A stretch of 64,000 bases of DNA. Origin: Gaiellasilicea sp963731615 (GTDB taxonomy: Bacteria > Actinomycetota > Thermoleophilia > Gaiellales > Gaiellaceae). Where the stretch lies: NCBI GenBank assembly GCA_963731615.1, contig CAVSWD010000001.1, forward strand, positions 124,001 to 188,000, written 5' to 3'. Position 1 is the first letter of the stretch. Each line of letters begins with the position of its first letter. Positions 42,065 through 52,079 of the stretch are shown one piece after another. The position numbers and the translations under genes are program-made. The notes beneath the pieces were generated by a model. That model saw nothing but the letters and a program-made list of their open reading frames with translations. It did not search any database and was not told where the DNA came from.

Positions 42065-43255
42065 TTAGATCTTGCGGCGGGGGCGAGACGGGCCCCACTT
42101 GGAGTTGCGTCGCTTCGACTGGTAGACGAGGCGGGGCGGGGCGACCGTCATGCCCTGGCTGACGAACGTCTCGGTGTGCCCGAGCATCCGTGCGACGTGG
42201 CTGACGTCGGCCTGCTGCTCGGGCAGGACGAGCGTGACGCCGATGCCGTCCTTGCCGGCGCGGCCGGTGCGGCCGACGCGGTGGACGTAGGCCGTGTGCT
42301 CCTCCGGCGGGTCGAAGTTGATCACGTGCGTGATGTCGTCGAGATCGAGGCCGCGGGCGGCGACGTCGGTTGCGACGAGCGTCCGCACCGTTCCCTGCTC
42401 GAAACGCTTCAGCGCCCGCTCGCGCTGGTTCTGGTTCATGTCGCCGTGCATGGCTACCGCCGAGACGTCGTGGCGGGCGAGCTTCTGGACGAGCCGGTCG
42501 GCGCCGCGCTTCGTGCGAACGAAGACGAGTGCGAGACCGTCGTCCCTCCCGAGCAGCTGCGCCAGCGTCTCGACCTTGTTCTCGGCCGTGACCGGGACGA
42601 ACTGGTGGTCGATCTCGCCCTGCTCCTGGTCGATGGTCAGCTGCGCCTCGAAGTGGGACGGGTTCTGCGTGTACGCGCGGGCGAGCTCGCCGACTTTGCC
42701 GTCGAGCGTCGCGGAGAAGAACATTGTCTGGCGCTGCTTGGGCAGGCGGGCGACGATCCGGTCGACCTGAGGCTGGAAGCCCATGTCGAGCATCCGGTCG
42801 GCCTCGTCGAGGATGAGCATCCGCACGCCGTCGAGCGAGACGATCCGGCGTTCGACCAGATCCTGCAGGCGGCCGGGCGTCGCGACGAGGATGTGCGCGT
42901 CGCGCGAGGCCTTCGCCTGCGAGCCGATCGAGATGCCGCCGTAGACGGCGGCCACCTTTAGGTCTTTGGCCGGGGCGATCGTGCCGAGCTCCGCGGCCAC
43001 CTGGGCGGCGAGCTCTCGGGTCGGGACGAGGACGAGCCCGGAGGGTCGTCCGTCGCTCGGCTTCAGCCGCTCGACGAGCGGGACGGCGAACGCGAGCGTC
43101 TTGCCGGAGCCCGTCGGCGACTTCGCGAGCACATCGCGGCCCGCGAGCGCGTCCGGGAGGACGAGGCCCTGAATTCTGAACGGAGCATGGATGTCACGTT
43201 CGGCGAGCGCCTGGGCGACGCGCGCGGATACACCCAGCTCGAGGAAAGACTGCAT
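42065..43255 (-). CDS. DEAD-box ATP-dependent RNA helicase
   Basis: A 396-residue helicase of the RhlE/CshA type. Motifs in order: Q-motif with PFRIQG, Walker A SPTGSGKT, PTRELA, TPGRL, DEAD, SAT, and in the second half FVRTKRGAD, ATDVAARGLD and HRVGRTGRAG. The basic tail (KRRNSKWGPSRPRRK) probably binds RNA. AAGGAG lies 10 bases before the ATG. A long leader of about 160 bp separates it from the divergent aminotransferase, compatible with cold-shock-type control, though no element could be identified. Confidence 0.9.
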   Translation of the reverse strand: MQSFLELGVSARVAQALAERDIHAPFRIQGLVLPDALAGRDVLAKSPTGSGKTLAFAVPLVERLKPSDGRPSGLVLVPTRELAAQVAAELGTIAPAKDLKVAAVYGGISIGSQAKASRDAHILVATPGRLQDLVERRIVSLDGVRMLILDEADRMLDMGFQPQVDRIVARLPKQRQTMFFSATLDGKVGELARAYTQNPSHFEAQLTIDQEQGEIDHQFVPVTAENKVETLAQLLGRDDGLALVFVRTKRGADRLVQKLARHDVSAVAMHGDMNQNQRERALKRFEQGTVRTLVATDVAARGLDLDDITHVINFDPPEEHTAYVHRVGRTGRAGKDGIGVTLVLPEQQADVSHVARMLGHTETFVSQGMTVAPPRLVYQSKRRNSKWGPSRPRRKI

Positions 43256-43426
43256 TCGGTTGTAACTCCTTCGTGTTAAGTCGAGATCCGCCTGCCTCGA
43301 CTGCCTGGCTCAACGCACAGGAGAAACCGAAGAAGAACAAACCTCACAGGACGACACCACGCCGTCCATGAGCAACACGGTAGCAACAAGACCTGACCCT
43401 CCGCGTCCGCCAATAGGGTGGTTCTC

Positions 43427-44499
43427 GTGATTTCGTTCGCCAGAGGCGCTCCAGCGCCCGAATGTCTTGACGCCGAGCTGCTTGCGGATTGCGCCCGTTC
43501 GGCGATCGAAGGCGATCCCTCGGTGCTCGCGTACGGGGCCGGCGGGGGCTACGGGCCGCTGCGGGAGTGGCTGGGCGCTCGCCACGGGGTCGACCCGGGC
43601 CGGGTGCTCGTCACGAACGGTGGCCTCCAGGGCTTCGTCTTCTACGCGGAGGAGCTCCTGGCGGAGCGGCCGGGTCGCGTGCTCGTGGAGGCGCCGACGT
43701 ACGACCGTCCGCTGAAGATCCTCGCCAGGCTCGGCGCCGAGGTCGTGGCGCTGCCGATGGACGAGCAAGGCCTCGACCCGGACGCGCTGGCCGAGGCACT
43801 CGGCGCGGGCGAGACGAGCTTCGTCTACACGATTCCGACCTTCCAGAATCCGAGCGGCCGGACGCTGTCGACCGAGCGGCGTGAGCGGGTCGTCGAGCTG
43901 GCGGCGGAGCACGGCGTGCCGGTGCTCGAAGACGACCCCTACGGCCTGGTGCGTTACGAGGGAATTGCGCCGCCGTCGCTGCACGAGCTCGAAGGCGGCG
44001 AGCCTCGTCACGTACGCATCGTCGTTCTCGAAGACGGTGGCGCCGGGCGTTCGCGTCGGCTGGTTCGTCGCCCCGCAGGCGCTGGCCGCGCGGCTCGAGG
44101 CACGCGCCGTCTCGACCTACATCTCGCCGCCGTTTCTCACCCAGGCGACGGTCCACGAGCTGATCGCGCGCGGCGCCTTCGAGCCCAACCTCGAACGGAT
44201 CCGCGGCCTCCTGAAGCTGCGGCGGGACGCGATGCGCGACGCGCTCGAGCGCGAGCTGACCGGCGTCGCGACCTGGAGCGAGCCCGAGGGCGGCTACTTC
44301 CTCTGGGTCGACCTGCCGACCAGTGCGGCCGAGTTGCTCACGCGCGCCGAAGCGGCTGGGGTCACGTTCGTCAAGGCGAGCCGACTTCTATCCGGACGGC
44401 GCCGGTGGATTCGACTCCGTCCGGCTCGCGTTCAGCTTCGCCTCACCGTCGGAGATCGGCTCGGGCGTCTCTACGCTCGCCGATCTGCTGCGCGACTGA
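43427..44499 (+). CDS. PLP aminotransferase, class I/II (2-aminoadipate/aromatic type), two frameshifts
   Basis: Opens with MISFARGAPAPECLD from a GTG at 43427 (another in-frame GTG at 43418). The first part reads YGAGGGYGPLREWL, VTNGGLQGFVF and YTIPTFQNPSGR. Near 44010 the frame shifts into SFSKTVAPGVRVGWFVAP, which contains the Schiff-base Lys. Near 44385 it shifts again into DFYPDGAGGFDSVRLAFSF and ends at 44499. The corrected protein is about 357 residues, of the LysN/ARO8-like group. The last 112 bp overlap the convergent LapA-domain gene. Confidence 0.78.
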
Positions 44500-44732
44500 C
44501 GACGGCGGTACAGCTGCGAGAGCAGCACGCCGCCGACGAGGCCGGCGAGGAGCGAGAGCAGGATCACCCAGATCAGCGACGTGCGCGCCTCGCCGAAGAC
44601 GAAGTCGACGCCCGCCTCCTCGTCGTTCCCGACGACGAACGCGATCAGGTAGCCGCCGATCAGGATCAGCAGCCCGACCCGGATCCACAGCCGCGGCTGC
44701 CAGCGGTGCTCGAACTCGTCGCGCGGTTCCAT
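44388..44732 (-). CDS. LapA-domain (DUF1049) small membrane protein
   Basis: A 114-residue protein with two hydrophobic helices (IRVGLLILIGGYLIAFVVG and a second with LIWVILLSLLAGLVGGVLL) and the FVFGEARTSL link between them, as in LapA/DUF1049 proteins. A basic stretch and a Glu/Ser/Pro-rich tail follow; the tail is read from DNA complementary to the aminotransferase 3' end, so the true stop position deserves caution. Role uncertain; membrane or envelope-related. Confidence 0.7.
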   Translation of the reverse strand: MEPRDEFEHRWQPRLWIRVGLLILIGGYLIAFVVGNDEEAGVDFVFGEARTSLIWVILLSLLAGLVGGVLLSQLYRRRQSRSRSASVETPEPISDGEAKLNASRTESNPPAPSG

Positions 44733-44745
44733 GCGCGGACCTTAC

Positions 44746-44928
44746 TCAGGCAGCGGCGAAAGCGGCTACCGGAGTTGGACGGGGGACGAGGCGTGGCTGT
44801 GGGGGTGGCTCGAGCGCACCGGCCGCCGCGAGGCGGAACGTGGGGCAGGGGGAATCGCCGGGGAGAGCGCACAACCCCGCACGGCGGAAGTAGCAATCTT
44901 TGCAGCTTGCTTCAGTACGCTTGCTCAT
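44746..44928 (-). CDS. Small Cys-motif protein (60 aa)
   Basis: Start ATG 44928 has AAGGGAAG just upstream; a longer frame begins at 44991 without such a site. The N-terminal half carries four Cys in SCKDCYFRRAGLCALPGDSPC, a spacing that suits zinc or an iron-sulfur cluster, followed by TFR and a Pro/Ala-rich tail. The motif resembles a short protein common in related actinobacteria. Function unknown. Confidence 0.55.
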   Translation of the reverse strand: MSKRTEASCKDCYFRRAGLCALPGDSPCPTFRLAAAGALEPPPQPRLVPRPTPVAAFAAA

Positions 44929-45063
44929 GCTTCCCTTCGCTCGTTTCTCGTCCCCTCCGAACAGGGCGGATAATGGCGACGACCTCGTCAAGGTTCAACC
45001 CCCCTTTTGAGGAAAGTCGTGCAATTTCCGGTGCATTCACGACCCCGCGAAAGTTGCTGCTAT

Positions 45064-46065
45064 CTACGCTTTTTTCGACATAGTTGCCAGCGCGCGCAAC
45101 GCCTGTCGAAAACTCTCCACAGCGATCACGGGAAGATCCCCTGCGTAGCGGCGGGCTTCGTCCGCGTTATCCCCAGCGGGCGCGAGGAAGACATCGGCGC
45201 CCGAACGCCTGGCGCCGATCACCTTCTGCTTGATGCCGCCGACGGGCGAGACGTCACCGTTGAGCTCGAGCTCGCCGGTGGCGGCGACGCGGAGGCCGCG
45301 GTCGACGTTGCCGCGGAGCTCCTCCATCAGGTCGAGCGCGAAGGCGAGGCCCGCAGAGGGCCCGCCAACCCCACCGAGATCGATGTCGACGTCGATCGGC
45401 AGCTCGATGTCCGCCGACTGCTCGACCTGGATCCCGACGATCGGCCGGTCCGGCTCGTCCGGGCTCGCGACCGTTCCCACTTCTTCGGTTCGCGTTGCTC
45501 CGCCGGCTCGCACGCTCAGCTTGACGGGCTCGCCGGGCTTGCGCTTCGCGATCAGCCGGCGCAGGTCCGCGGGCGTTCGCACGGGCTCGCCGTCGACCGC
45601 GACGATCACCTCGGTCGGCTCCAGCCTGCCGTCCGCCGGCGCGTCGGGTGCGACCGCGGCGACGAGCGCGCCCGCCGGCTCGGCGCGGACGTCGTAGCCG
45701 AGCTCGCGCAGCGCGACGGCGGCGGCGACCTGCTCGGAGCGGTCCATCTGGCGGAGTGTCTGCTGGCGGCGGTCGCGGAAGCTCGAGCCCGGCGGCACGA
45801 GCGCGTCCGAGGGGACGATGTCCGCGCCGTCGGGCCGGGCAGCGCCGAGCCGTTCCTCGAGCAGCGAGGCCTGGCGCACGACCACGTCGACGTAGTAGAT
45901 CCCGCCGGGCAGGTGCGGCTTCTCGCCTGCGACTGTCACCTTGTCCGCGAGCGGCTTCGCGCGGTCGGGCAGCAGGAGGTAGCTGTCCGAGGGGAGGAAC
46001 CACGTGGCTCCGACGGCGATGAGGGCAAGGAGGAGGCCGGCGCCGATCAGGCGGCCGGGCCTCAG
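45064..46065 (-). CDS. PDZ and Lon-type serine protease (YlbL family)
   Basis: Membrane helix LIGAGLLLALIAVGATWFL at the start, then a beta domain, a PDZ domain (about 120-210) and a Lon-like protease domain with catalytic Ser in GGPSAGLAFAL and Lys in GGIKQKVIG. This is the secreted/membrane YlbL arrangement, about 333 residues. The N-terminal helix is only preserved if translation starts at a CTG (46065) that overlaps the SDR stop as CTGA; the first standard start, GTG 45939, would remove the helix. The CTG reading follows the overlap pattern seen elsewhere but is unproven. Confidence 0.8.
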   Translation of the reverse strand: MRPGRLIGAGLLLALIAVGATWFLPSDSYLLLPDRAKPLADKVTVAGEKPHLPGGIYYVDVVVRQASLLEERLGAARPDGADIVPSDALVPPGSSFRDRRQQTLRQMDRSEQVAAAVALRELGYDVRAEPAGALVAAVAPDAPADGRLEPTEVIVAVDGEPVRTPADLRRLIAKRKPGEPVKLSVRAGGATRTEEVGTVASPDEPDRPIVGIQVEQSADIELPIDVDIDLGGVGGPSAGLAFALDLMEELRGNVDRGLRVAATGELELNGDVSPVGGIKQKVIGARRSGADVFLAPAGDNADEARRYAGDLPVIAVESFRQALRALATMSKKA

Positions 46066-46805
46066 AGCAGGCTCCGCGTCAGGCCGCCGTCGACCCCGAT
46101 CGTGCTGCCGCTGACGTACCCGCCGCGGTCGGACGCCAGGAAGCAGACGACGTCGCCGACCTCACGTGCGAGACCGAGTCGTCGCAGGGGAATCGTGGCG
46201 AGATCCGCGTCGCTTGGCCCGTCGGGATAGACCTCGCGAACCCGATCGGTGTCGATCCGGCCCGGCGCCACGGCGTTTACCGTCACGCCGGCAGGGCCGA
46301 GCTCGCGCGACGCCGACTTCAGCCAGCCGACGAGGCCCGGCCGGATCGCGCCCGACAGTGCCAGCGTCTCGATCGGCTCCTTGACGGCACTCGAGGTGAT
46401 TGCGATCACGCGGCCGCGGCCGCTCGCCTCGAGGTGCGGCCGGCAGAGGCGGACGAGCCTGATCGAGGAGAGCAGGAGCAACTCGACGGCTTCTTCGACC
46501 ATCTCGTCGGTGATGTCGAGCGCGCTCGTCCTCGGCGGGCCGCCCGAGTTGAGGACGAGCACGTCGACTCCACCGAACGCGTCCAGCGTGGTCGAGACGA
46601 GACGCTCCAGATCGGCGGGGTTGCTGACATCGCCGCGTACCGCCAGCGCGCCCAGGCGCTCGGCCTCGCGCTCGAGCACGTCGCGCCGGCGGGCGAACAT
46701 CGCCACGTTCGCGCCCTCGGCTGCGAGCGACTCGGCGCAGCCGAGCCCGATGCCGGCGGATGCGCCGCAGACGATGGCAGTGCGCCCGCGAAGACCCAGC
46801 TCCAT
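46062..46805 (-). CDS. Short-chain dehydrogenase/reductase lacking the YxxxK pair
   Basis: A 247-residue Rossmann-fold protein: cofactor loop GASAGIGLG, LVLNSGGP (NAG variant), ITSSAV with the catalytic Ser, and a C-terminal VDGGLTRS. Where YxxxK is expected the sequence reads LALSGAIRPGLVGWLK, with no Tyr. A FabG-like subgroup with SNAxR at this place exists; whether it is catalytic in the usual way is unclear. Start ATG 46805 lies 3 bases after the mdh stop on the same strand. Confidence 0.85.
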   Translation of the reverse strand: MELGLRGRTAIVCGASAGIGLGCAESLAAEGANVAMFARRRDVLEREAERLGALAVRGDVSNPADLERLVSTTLDAFGGVDVLVLNSGGPPRTSALDITDEMVEEAVELLLLSSIRLVRLCRPHLEASGRGRVIAITSSAVKEPIETLALSGAIRPGLVGWLKSASRELGPAGVTVNAVAPGRIDTDRVREVYPDGPSDADLATIPLRRLGLAREVGDVVCFLASDRGGYVSGSTIGVDGGLTRSLL

Positions 46806-46808
46806 CGA

Positions 46809-47733
46809 CTAGGTGGTGAGCACGCCGACGACCTCGCGGACGGCGTCCGCGGAGGCCTTCAGGGCCTGCTGCTCCGTGTCGTCGAGATCGAGCTCGACGA
46901 TTCTCTCGATCCCCTTCGAGCCGAGCACGACCGGCACGCCCATGTAGAGGCCGTCGATCCCGTACTCGCCCTCGAGGTAGGCGGTGCACGGGAGGACGCG
47001 CTTCTCGTCGAGCACGATCGCGTCGACCATCTGGGCCGCCGCGGCGCCGGGCGCGTACCAGGCCGAGGTGCCGAGCAGGTTGACGAGCTCGCCGCCGCCC
47101 TTCGCGGTCCGCTCCACCATCGCCTGGATCCGGTCCTCCGCGACGAGCTTGCGAAGCGGGATCCCGCCGACGGTGGTCGCGGTGACGACGGGCACCATCT
47201 GGTCGCCGTGGCCCGCCGAGCACCATCGCGGTCACGTCCTTCACCGACATGCCGGTCTCCCAGGCGATGAAGGCGGAGAAGCGGGCGGTGTCGAGGATCC
47301 CGGCCATCCCGAGGACGCGTTCCTTCGGCCAGCCGGAGACGTTCTTGGCCACGTGGCACATCGCGTCGAGCGGGTTCGAGACGACGATCAGGATCGCGTC
47401 CGGGCTCGAGCCGACGACCTGCTCGGTGACGGAGCCGACGATCTTCTCGTTCGTCGACACCAGGTCGTCGCGGCTCATCCCGGGCTGGCGCGGGATCCCG
47501 GCGGTGATCACCACGACCTCCGAGCCGGCGGTCTCCTCGTAGCCGTTCGAGCCGGTCACGTTCGCCTCGTAGCCGAGGACGGCCGCGGCCTGGTCGAGGT
47601 CGAGCGCCTTGCCCTGCGGCAGGCCCTCCTTGATGTCGACGAGCACGACGTCGGCGTAGTCCCGGCGCGCCAGCTCCTGCGCGCACGTCGCGCCGACGTT
47701 CCCGGCTCCGACCACAGTCACCTTGTGTCTCAC
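46809..47733 (-). CDS. mdh: Malate dehydrogenase, one frameshift
   Basis: Opens MRHKVTVVGAGNVGAT (NAD loop). It reads through DYADVVLVDIKEG, ITAGIPRQPGMSRDDL with substrate Arg, and VSNPLDAMCH. One extra G near 47215 disrupts the catalytic GGHGDQMVP; after the shift the frame runs to the stop at 46809 (LLGTSAWYAPGAA, DGLYMGVPVVLG). The corrected protein is about 308 residues of the LDH-like malate dehydrogenase type, oxidising malate to oxaloacetate. An essential TCA gene broken once in a GGG context is most likely a sequence error. It follows icd by 10 bp. Confidence 0.85.
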
Positions 47734-47743
47734 GAGCTGTCTC

Positions 47744-48835
<1,092 letters not shown>

Positions 48836-48893
48836 TCGGCGCCGGACTCTACCGACCTGTTAGCGGCTGCCGTTGCGGGTAATGTCCTGCGCG

Positions 48894-50018
48894 ATGGCCG
48901 TCCCGAAGAAGTCCGTCGCGCTCTCGGGCGTCTCCGTCGCCGAGACGAGCATCTGCTCGATCGACCCGGACGAGGGCGTGCTGATGTACCGGGGCTACGA
49001 CATTGCAGGGCTGGCGGAAAACGCGAGCTACGAGGAGGTCGCCTACCTCCTGTTGGAGGGCGAGCTGCCGAGCGGGGACGAGCTCGACGGGTTCAAGGAG
49101 CAGCTGGCGGCGGCGCGCGAGCTGCCCGGTGCGGTGACGACGATCATCGATGGGAACGCGATGGACGCATCGCCGATGGAGACGATGCGGACGGCCGTTT
49201 CGGCCCTCTCCTTCTCCGACGAGGCCGAGGACGCGATCGACCGCGAGAACGAGCTCCGCAAGGCCGTAACGCTGATCGCGCAGCTGCCGACGATCGTGGC
49301 GCGCTACGAGCGGCGCCGCCGCGGCGAGCGGGCGGTCGACCCCGACCCGTCGCTCGACTACGCGGAGAACTTCCTGACGATGCTGCGCGGCGAGGCGCCG
49401 ACCGCCGAGGAGGCGCGCGCCTTCGAGGTCGCGATGATCCTGCACGCGGAGCACGAGATGAACGCGTCGACCTTCACGGCGCGCGTCGTCGCCGGCACGA
49501 ACGCCGACATGCACTCGGCGATCGTCGCGGCGATCTGTGCCCTCAAGGGGCCGCTTCACGGCGGCGCCAACCAGGCCGCGATTGCGATGTTCGAGGAGTT
49601 CGGCAGCGCCGCCGGCGTCGCCGAGGGTGTCCGCGCCCGGCTCGAGGCGAAGCAGCCGCTCTACGGCTTCGGGCACCCGCTCTACCGCGCGATGGATCCG
49701 CGCGCGCCGATCCTGCGCGGGCTCTCGGAGCAGTTCGCCGACGGGAGCGAGCCCAATTTCCTCGAGATCGCCCAGGCCGCCGAGCGCGAGGCACGCGAGC
49801 AGAAGGGCCTCTGGCCGAACGTCGACCTCTATTCCGGCGTCCTCTACCACTACCTCGGGATCCCGACCGACCTCTTCATCCCGCTCTTCGAGATGAGCCG
49901 CGTCGCCGGCCAGGCGGCGCACGTGCTCGAGCAGCACGCGGGCGGCAAGATCATCCGGCCGAGCGCGGAGTACGTCGGCGAGCGGCGCCGCGACTACCCC
50001 GTGAGGGCAGAAAGGTGA
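48894..50018 (+). CDS. gltA: Citrate synthase (first copy)
   Basis: A 374-residue type II-like citrate synthase starting MAVPKKSVALSG. The catalytic residues are visible: His in KGPLHGGAN, His in YGFGHPLYR and Asp in WPNVDLYSG. A HAEHEMNAST substrate segment is present. It condenses acetyl-CoA and oxaloacetate; activity as 2-methylcitrate synthase is also possible. Its stop overlaps the second citrate synthase start (GTGA). Divergent from icd with 58 bp between starts. Confidence 0.9.
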   Translation: MAVPKKSVALSGVSVAETSICSIDPDEGVLMYRGYDIAGLAENASYEEVAYLLLEGELPSGDELDGFKEQLAAARELPGAVTTIIDGNAMDASPMETMRTAVSALSFSDEAEDAIDRENELRKAVTLIAQLPTIVARYERRRRGERAVDPDPSLDYAENFLTMLRGEAPTAEEARAFEVAMILHAEHEMNASTFTARVVAGTNADMHSAIVAAICALKGPLHGGANQAAIAMFEEFGSAAGVAEGVRARLEAKQPLYGFGHPLYRAMDPRAPILRGLSEQFADGSEPNFLEIAQAAEREAREQKGLWPNVDLYSGVLYHYLGIPTDLFIPLFEMSRVAGQAAHVLEQHAGGKIIRPSAEYVGERRRDYPVRAER

Positions 50019-51100
50019 GCGACTTCAAACCGGGCCTCGAGGGTGTCGTCGCGTTCGAGACGGAAATCGCGGAGCCCGACCGCGAGGGCGGCGCGCTTCG
50101 CTATCGCGGCGTCGACATCGAGGAGCTCGTCGGCAGCTACCGCTTCGAGCAGGTCTGGGGCCTGCTCGTCGACGAGAGCTTCTCGCCGGGGCTGCCGGCC
50201 GCGGAGCCCTACGAAGGCGGCGGGCTGACGGGGAACACGCCGGCCGACCTGCAGGCAGTGACCGCGCGGCTCGGCGCCGAGTGGGGCGTCAAGAAGCTGA
50301 TCGACATCTCCGACGACGAGGCGCGCGAGGACCTGCGCCGCCTCTCCGCGCAGTTCATCTCGATCGCGGCCCAGTCGGCGCGGATCGCCGATGGGGAGAG
50401 CGACCGGATCGCGCCGCAGGCGGTCGCGCAGGGCGAAACGACGGCGGAGCGCTTCTTCCTCGAGTGGCGGGGCGAGGCCGACCCGAAGCACGTGCAGGCG
50501 CTCGACACCTACTGGATCTGCACCTGCGAGCACGGCCTTAACGCCTCCACCTTCGTGGCGCGGATCACCGCGTCGACCGGCTCCGACTGCGCCGCGGCGC
50601 TCTCGTCCGCGGTCGGGGCGCTCTCCGGCCCGCTGCACGGCGGTGCGCCGGCCAGGGTCCTGCCGATGCTCGACGCCGCGGCCGAGTCGGGCGATCCCGA
50701 GACGTACGTTCAGGGCCTGATCGAGCGCGGCGAGCGGCTGATGGGCTTCGGCCACCGCGTCTACCGGGCCGAGGATCCGCGCGCCCGCCTGCTCAAAGGG
50801 ACGGCCAAGGAGCTCGGGGCGCCCCGGTACGAGGTCGCCGACAAGCTCGAGGCCGCAGCGCTCGCCGCGCTGCGGCAGAAGTCGCCCGATCGCCCGCTCG
50901 AGACGAACGTCGAGTTCTGGTCGGCGGTCGTCCTCGACGTCGCCGGGATCCCGCCCGAGCTCGCGCCGGCGATGTTCGCCTGCTCGCGCACCGCCGGCTG
51001 GTCGGCGCACATCCTCGAGCAGAAGCAGCTGAACCGGCTCGTGCGTCCGTCGGCGCGCTACGTCGGCCCGAGCGCCCGCTCCGCTTCGACGATCTCGTGA
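50015..51100 (+). CDS. Second citrate synthase, CitA-like, with Asp-to-Glu at the catalytic site
   Basis: A 361-residue homologue from a GTG. It retains CEHGLNAST, SGPLHGGAP and MGFGHRVYR, but the usual NVDFYSG is ETNVEFWSAV, with Glu in place of catalytic Asp. From memory, Mycobacterium tuberculosis CitA (Rv0889c) has the same VEFW, so this is a family trait, not damage. The C-terminus (SAHILEQK, RPSARYVGP) also fits CitA. Two unlike citrate synthases in one operon may form a heteromer or differ in regulation or acyl-CoA preference. Confidence 0.85.
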   Translation: MSDFKPGLEGVVAFETEIAEPDREGGALRYRGVDIEELVGSYRFEQVWGLLVDESFSPGLPAAEPYEGGGLTGNTPADLQAVTARLGAEWGVKKLIDISDDEAREDLRRLSAQFISIAAQSARIADGESDRIAPQAVAQGETTAERFFLEWRGEADPKHVQALDTYWICTCEHGLNASTFVARITASTGSDCAAALSSAVGALSGPLHGGAPARVLPMLDAAAESGDPETYVQGLIERGERLMGFGHRVYRAEDPRARLLKGTAKELGAPRYEVADKLEAAALAALRQKSPDRPLETNVEFWSAVVLDVAGIPPELAPAMFACSRTAGWSAHILEQKQLNRLVRPSARYVGPSARSASTIS

Positions 51101-51594
51101 CCCTCGCCGAGGCGGCAGCGCAAGCCGACGAGCTGGCCGCCGCCGGCGACCAGAAAGCACTCGCCACCCTGCGCCAGCAGTGGGACGAGGAGGTCGAGCA
51201 CGCTGCCCGCAACGCCGACTACCGCATCCGGGCGCAGGCCTACCGCGCGATCGCCCAGTTCCGCTTCCGCCAGAAGCTCGAGCTGGTGCGACGCGGCCTC
51301 CAGGACGAGAGCCCGGCTGCGCGCGGCTCGGCGCTGATCGCCCTCGAGAGCCTCTCGCGCGACCATCCCGGCGACGTGAACTCGATGCGTGCCCTCCTGC
51401 ACGAGCTCGCGTCGAACGACCCGAACATCGCAGTCCGCCGCCTCGCGATCGTCTGCCTGAAGAACGGCTCGGCGCAGCGCGAGACGATCCTCGTCCTGAA
51501 CGGGCTCGCCGACGACGACGAGCAGGACGGCGAGCTGCGCAAGACGGCGAAGGCCGTTGCAGCGGCGCTGACGAAGCGGGCCCGCCAGAAGTGA
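51097..51594 (+). CDS. HEAT-repeat-like hypothetical protein (165 aa)
   Basis: GTG start overlapping the previous stop (GTGA). All-helical, with repeated helix pairs (YRIRAQAYRAIAQFRF, PAARGSALIALESLSRD, PNIAVRRLAIVCLKNGS) typical of HEAT or PBS-lyase repeats. No catalytic motif. Such scaffolds mediate protein contact. Its place between CitA and PurE, coupled on both sides, gives no clear role. Confidence 0.7.
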   Translation: MTLAEAAAQADELAAAGDQKALATLRQQWDEEVEHAARNADYRIRAQAYRAIAQFRFRQKLELVRRGLQDESPAARGSALIALESLSRDHPGDVNSMRALLHELASNDPNIAVRRLAIVCLKNGSAQRETILVLNGLADDDEQDGELRKTAKAVAAALTKRARQK

Positions 51595-52079
51595 GCGCCC
51601 TCGTCGGCGTGATCATGGGCTCGCGCTCCGACTGGGAGACGATGCGGCACGCCTGCGAGACGCTCGAGGCGCTGGAGGTGCCGTTCGAGCAGCAGGTCGT
51701 CTCGGCGCACAGGACGCCGGATCTGCTCTTCGAATATGCGCGATCGGCGGAGGAGCGGGGACTCCAGGTGCTGATCGCAGGGGCCGGGGGTGCGGCTCAC
51801 CTGCCGGGAATGGCCGCGTCTAAGACGGCGCTGCCGGTGCTCGGCGTGCCGGTCGAGTCGAAGACGCTGAAGGGGATGGACTCGCTGCTCTCGATCGTCC
51901 AGATGCCGGCCGGAGTCCCGGTCGGGACGCTCGCGATCGGTCGCGCCGGGGCGGTGAACGCGGCGCTGCTGGCCGCGGCGATCGTGGCGCGCTCGGACGA
52001 CGGTGTGCGCGAGCGTCTCGCACGCTGGCGGGCCGAGCAGACCGACGCGGTCCTCGCGCATCCCGATCCAGGCGCGTGA
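51591..52079 (+). CDS. purE: N5-carboxyaminoimidazole ribonucleotide mutase
   Basis: A 162-residue PurE from a GTG (GTGA overlap). Signature segments IMGSRSDWETM, VSAHRTPDLLFEY and AGAGGAAHLPGMAAS are intact, and KTLKGMDSLLSIVQMPAGVPV closes the active site. It converts N5-CAIR to CAIR in purine synthesis and pairs with PurK, which follows with a 4-bp overlap. Confidence 0.93.
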   Translation: MSALVGVIMGSRSDWETMRHACETLEALEVPFEQQVVSAHRTPDLLFEYARSAEERGLQVLIAGAGGAAHLPGMAASKTALPVLGVPVESKTLKGMDSLLSIVQMPAGVPVGTLAIGRAGAVNAALLAAAIVARSDDGVRERLARWRAEQTDAVLAHPDPGA

